DNA from: Verrucomicrobiales bacterium | GTDB taxonomy: Bacteria; Verrucomicrobiota; Verrucomicrobiia; Verrucomicrobiales; V1-33 | DNA length: 6,288 bases | Reading direction: 5' to 3' | NCBI GenBank assembly: GCA_023253575.1 | Contig: JALRGB010000640.1 | Location: 1 to 6,288, forward strand | Part shown: positions 4,900-6,288 of the stretch, piece after piece | How the letters are laid out: the number at the start of each line of letters is the position of its first letter | Position numbering within the stretch: the stretch's first letter is position 1 | Made by a program: the position numbers and the translations under genes | The notes under the pieces: model-generated | What the model was told of the DNA's origin: nothing | Database searches by the model: none | What the model saw: the letters and a program-made list of their open reading frames with translations, nothing else

Positions 4900-6288
4900 A
4901 TGAAACCATTTCACAACGGAACCTTGATCACCAACGTCCTTCTGGTCGCGGGTGGAGCTTTGGCGGGTTCGGCGCTCACGTGGTCTCTGACCCCGCGGCA
5001 GTCGGATTCGATGTGGGGTGCGGACACGGCTTTTTCGGGTGCTGAGACGACGATGGCGCCGGTTCCGGCGGTGGGCGGCGGGGTGATGAGCGAGGACGAG
5101 ACGTCGGTTAAGCTCGAGCAGATCATGTCGGCGGACAATCCTGAGCACAAAGCGAGCGACTTGAGCCGTTTGGGGCGCGACGTGGCGGCAGGCAATGTCC
5201 AGGCGGCTTTGGACATGGCAGGCGGGATTGGGGGAGAGGCTGACCGGATGGCTTTTATCCGTGGAACTTTTGAGGCGTGGGCGGCGCAAGATCCGCAGGC
5301 GGCGGCCAGTTATGCGGCCACCAATTTCCCGGCGGGCATGCTTCGATCGGAAGCGATCCGGGTTTCGGTGGGCCAGTGGGCGCAGAAAGACCCTCGGAGT
5401 GCCTTTCAGTGGATGGAAGCCAATCTTTCCGGGCCTCTCAAGGAGGAATCGCTGGTGGCGCTGGCTCAAGGGTGGTCGCGGCGATCACCACAGCAGGCGG
5501 CGGCTTGGTTTGCTGAAACTGGCAGTACCTCACAACCGCTGCTGACGGCGATTGCAGGGACGTGGGCACAACAAGATCCGGCTTCGGCATTGCAGTGGGC
5601 TTCCCAGCTGCGGGACACCGGTAATCGATCCGTGGGCTTGACCAGTGCGCTGGGCGAAATGGCACGCCAAGACCCAGCCGCGGCGGCGCTCGCTGCTGAA
5701 CCCTATCTGGGGGAAACCTCGAGCAATGATCCGGCTACGGCTGCCATCAGAGATCTTCCTACCGTACTAGCAGACATCTGGGGCACGACCGACCCAGCGG
5801 CCGCCGCGCAATGGATCAGCAAGCTGCCACCTGGAGCTTCCCAAGTCGAAGCCGCCGGCACCTTGGCCACCGTCTGGGCGTCCAGCGACATCGAAGCGGC
5901 CGTGGCTTGGAGCTCGACCATTTCCGACCCCGCTTTGAAAGGGACGATCGTCTCCCATCTGGGCACCACGTGGGGAGCCATCGAACCGGATCAGGCCATC
6001 GCGTGGCTCGACACACTGCCGTCGGATGTGGCCTCCCAAGGGATCACCGGCGCTTTCAACTCATGGGCCGCGACCGACCCGCTCGGGCTCAATGACTGGA
6101 TCACCCAGCTCGAGCCGGGACCCCGCAGCGATCTGGCCCGCCGCAGCCTCGGCGACGTCATGGCTGATCAGGAACCACTCGCCGCTCTGGAACTCGCGGC
6201 CGGCATCGCCGATCCAATTCAACAAAGCGACGTTCTCGCCCGGTATTACCGCCAATTTCATCGCAGCGATGCCGCTTCCGCCATCGAG
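4900..6288 (+). CDS. Exported W-x-x-x-D-P helical-repeat protein, 3'-truncated by window edge
   Basis: A 463-codon reading frame runs open to the right edge without a stop. The ATG at 4900 is chosen because no other start occurs in frame in the roughly 75 bases before it and a hydrophobic N-terminus follows directly. Residues 9-30 (LITNVLLVAGGALAGSALTW region) form a membrane anchor or signal peptide, so the bulk is probably periplasmic or surface-exposed. Residues 31-70 are a Gly/Ala/Pro-rich linker. From about residue 95, and clearly from 127, the protein is a chain of roughly 32-residue units with the core W-A-x-x-D-P-x-x-A-x-x-W-x-x-x-L-P. This predicts paired helices stacking into an alpha-solenoid, as in TPR or Sel1-like proteins. 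Such proteins are common and unnamed in Verrucomicrobiota; a scaffold or binding role is a guess. Early codons favour G in the third position, later ones C. No catalytic motif is visible. Confidence 0.88.
   Translation, partial: MKPFHNGTLITNVLLVAGGALAGSALTWSLTPRQSDSMWGADTAFSGAETTMAPVPAVGGGVMSEDETSVKLEQIMSADNPEHKASDLSRLGRDVAAGNVQAALDMAGGIGGEADRMAFIRGTFEAWAAQDPQAAASYAATNFPAGMLRSEAIRVSVGQWAQKDPRSAFQWMEANLSGPLKEESLVALAQGWSRRSPQQAAAWFAETGSTSQPLLTAIAGTWAQQDPASALQWASQLRDTGNRSVGLTSALGEMARQDPAAAALAAEPYLGETSSNDPATAAIRDLPTVLADIWGTTDPAAAAQWISKLPPGASQVEAAGTLATVWASSDIEAAVAWSSTISDPALKGTIVSHLGTTWGAIEPDQAIAWLDTLPSDVASQGITGAFNSWAATDPLGLNDWITQLEPGPRSDLARRSLGDVMADQEPLAALELAAGIADPIQQSDVLARYYRQFHRSDAASAIE
5278..6288 (+). 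repeat. Tandem ~32-residue W-x-x-x-D-P protein repeats (about 11 units)
   Basis: Unit anchors (residue numbers in the gene starting at 4900) are W127-AAQDP, W160-AQKDP, W192-SRRSP, W222-AQQDP, M254-ARQDP, W294-GTTDP, W326-ASSDI, W358-GAIEP, W389-AATDP, M421-ADQEP and F453-HRSDA. Spacings are 33, 32, 30, 32, 40, 32, 32, 31, 32 and 32 residues. The 40-residue step contains an 8-residue insertion around 268-280. The DNA is well diverged between units, so the array is old rather than freshly duplicated. Confidence 0.8.

Noticed and set aside
4870..5469. 199-residue minus-strand open frame opposite the start of the repeat protein gene
   Set aside because: It is the antisense shadow of a GC-rich coding region; it is Arg/His-rich without any recognisable motif, whereas the plus-strand frame shows a signal segment and regular repeats.
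1..6288. tRNA/rRNA genes, CRISPR arrays, transposases
   Set aside because: No clover-leaf sequence, no regularly spaced direct DNA repeats and no transposase-like reading frame were found; the repeats in the last gene are protein-level and diverged in DNA.

Overview
The window looks like a piece of a GC-rich Gram-negative bacterial chromosome, most likely Verrucomicrobiota. This placement rests on the last gene, a secreted-type alpha-helical repeat protein built on W-x-x-x-D-P units, a protein style I know mainly from that phylum. It also rests on the lack of clear Shine-Dalgarno sequences before most starts. It is an inference; no rRNA or marker gene is present.

Layout. Positions 1-1491 (+) hold the 3' part of a UxaA-type altronate dehydratase (hexuronate catabolism), open at the left edge. 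After a 131-base gap comes a compact (+) operon at 1623-3942. It encodes a radical SAM protein of the putative DNA modification/repair family, a stand-alone DUF4130 protein starting 2 bases after it, and a 54-residue DUF2256 zinc-finger-like protein whose ATG overlaps the preceding stop (ATGA). The first two are a known but functionally uncharacterised pair that in other bacteria is tied to UdgX-type uracil-DNA glycosylase. Here no glycosylase domain is fused, and the third gene appears to be part of the same transcript.

Positions 3943-4700 are a graveyard of minus-strand fragments: the N-terminal about 80 residues of a renalase-like FAD/NAD(P) oxidoreductase cut off right at the DUF2256 stop, an unrecognised small ORF, the C-terminal end of a SnoaL/NTF2-like protein, and a frameshifted C-terminal half of a STAS domain fused in frame to it. 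A perfect 12-bp inverted repeat lies at the edge of this area.

Positions 4700-4899 are AT-rich and hold a plausible sigma-70-type promoter whose -35 lies inside an inverted repeat. From 4900 to the right edge runs the repeat protein (463 codons visible, no stop in the window).

Functionally the centre of interest is the three-gene putative DNA-metabolism operon and the decayed module beside it. DUF2256 and renalase-like oxidoreductase genes are, as I recall, often found near photolyase genes, so the two parts may once have been one stress/light-damage locus; that is inference.
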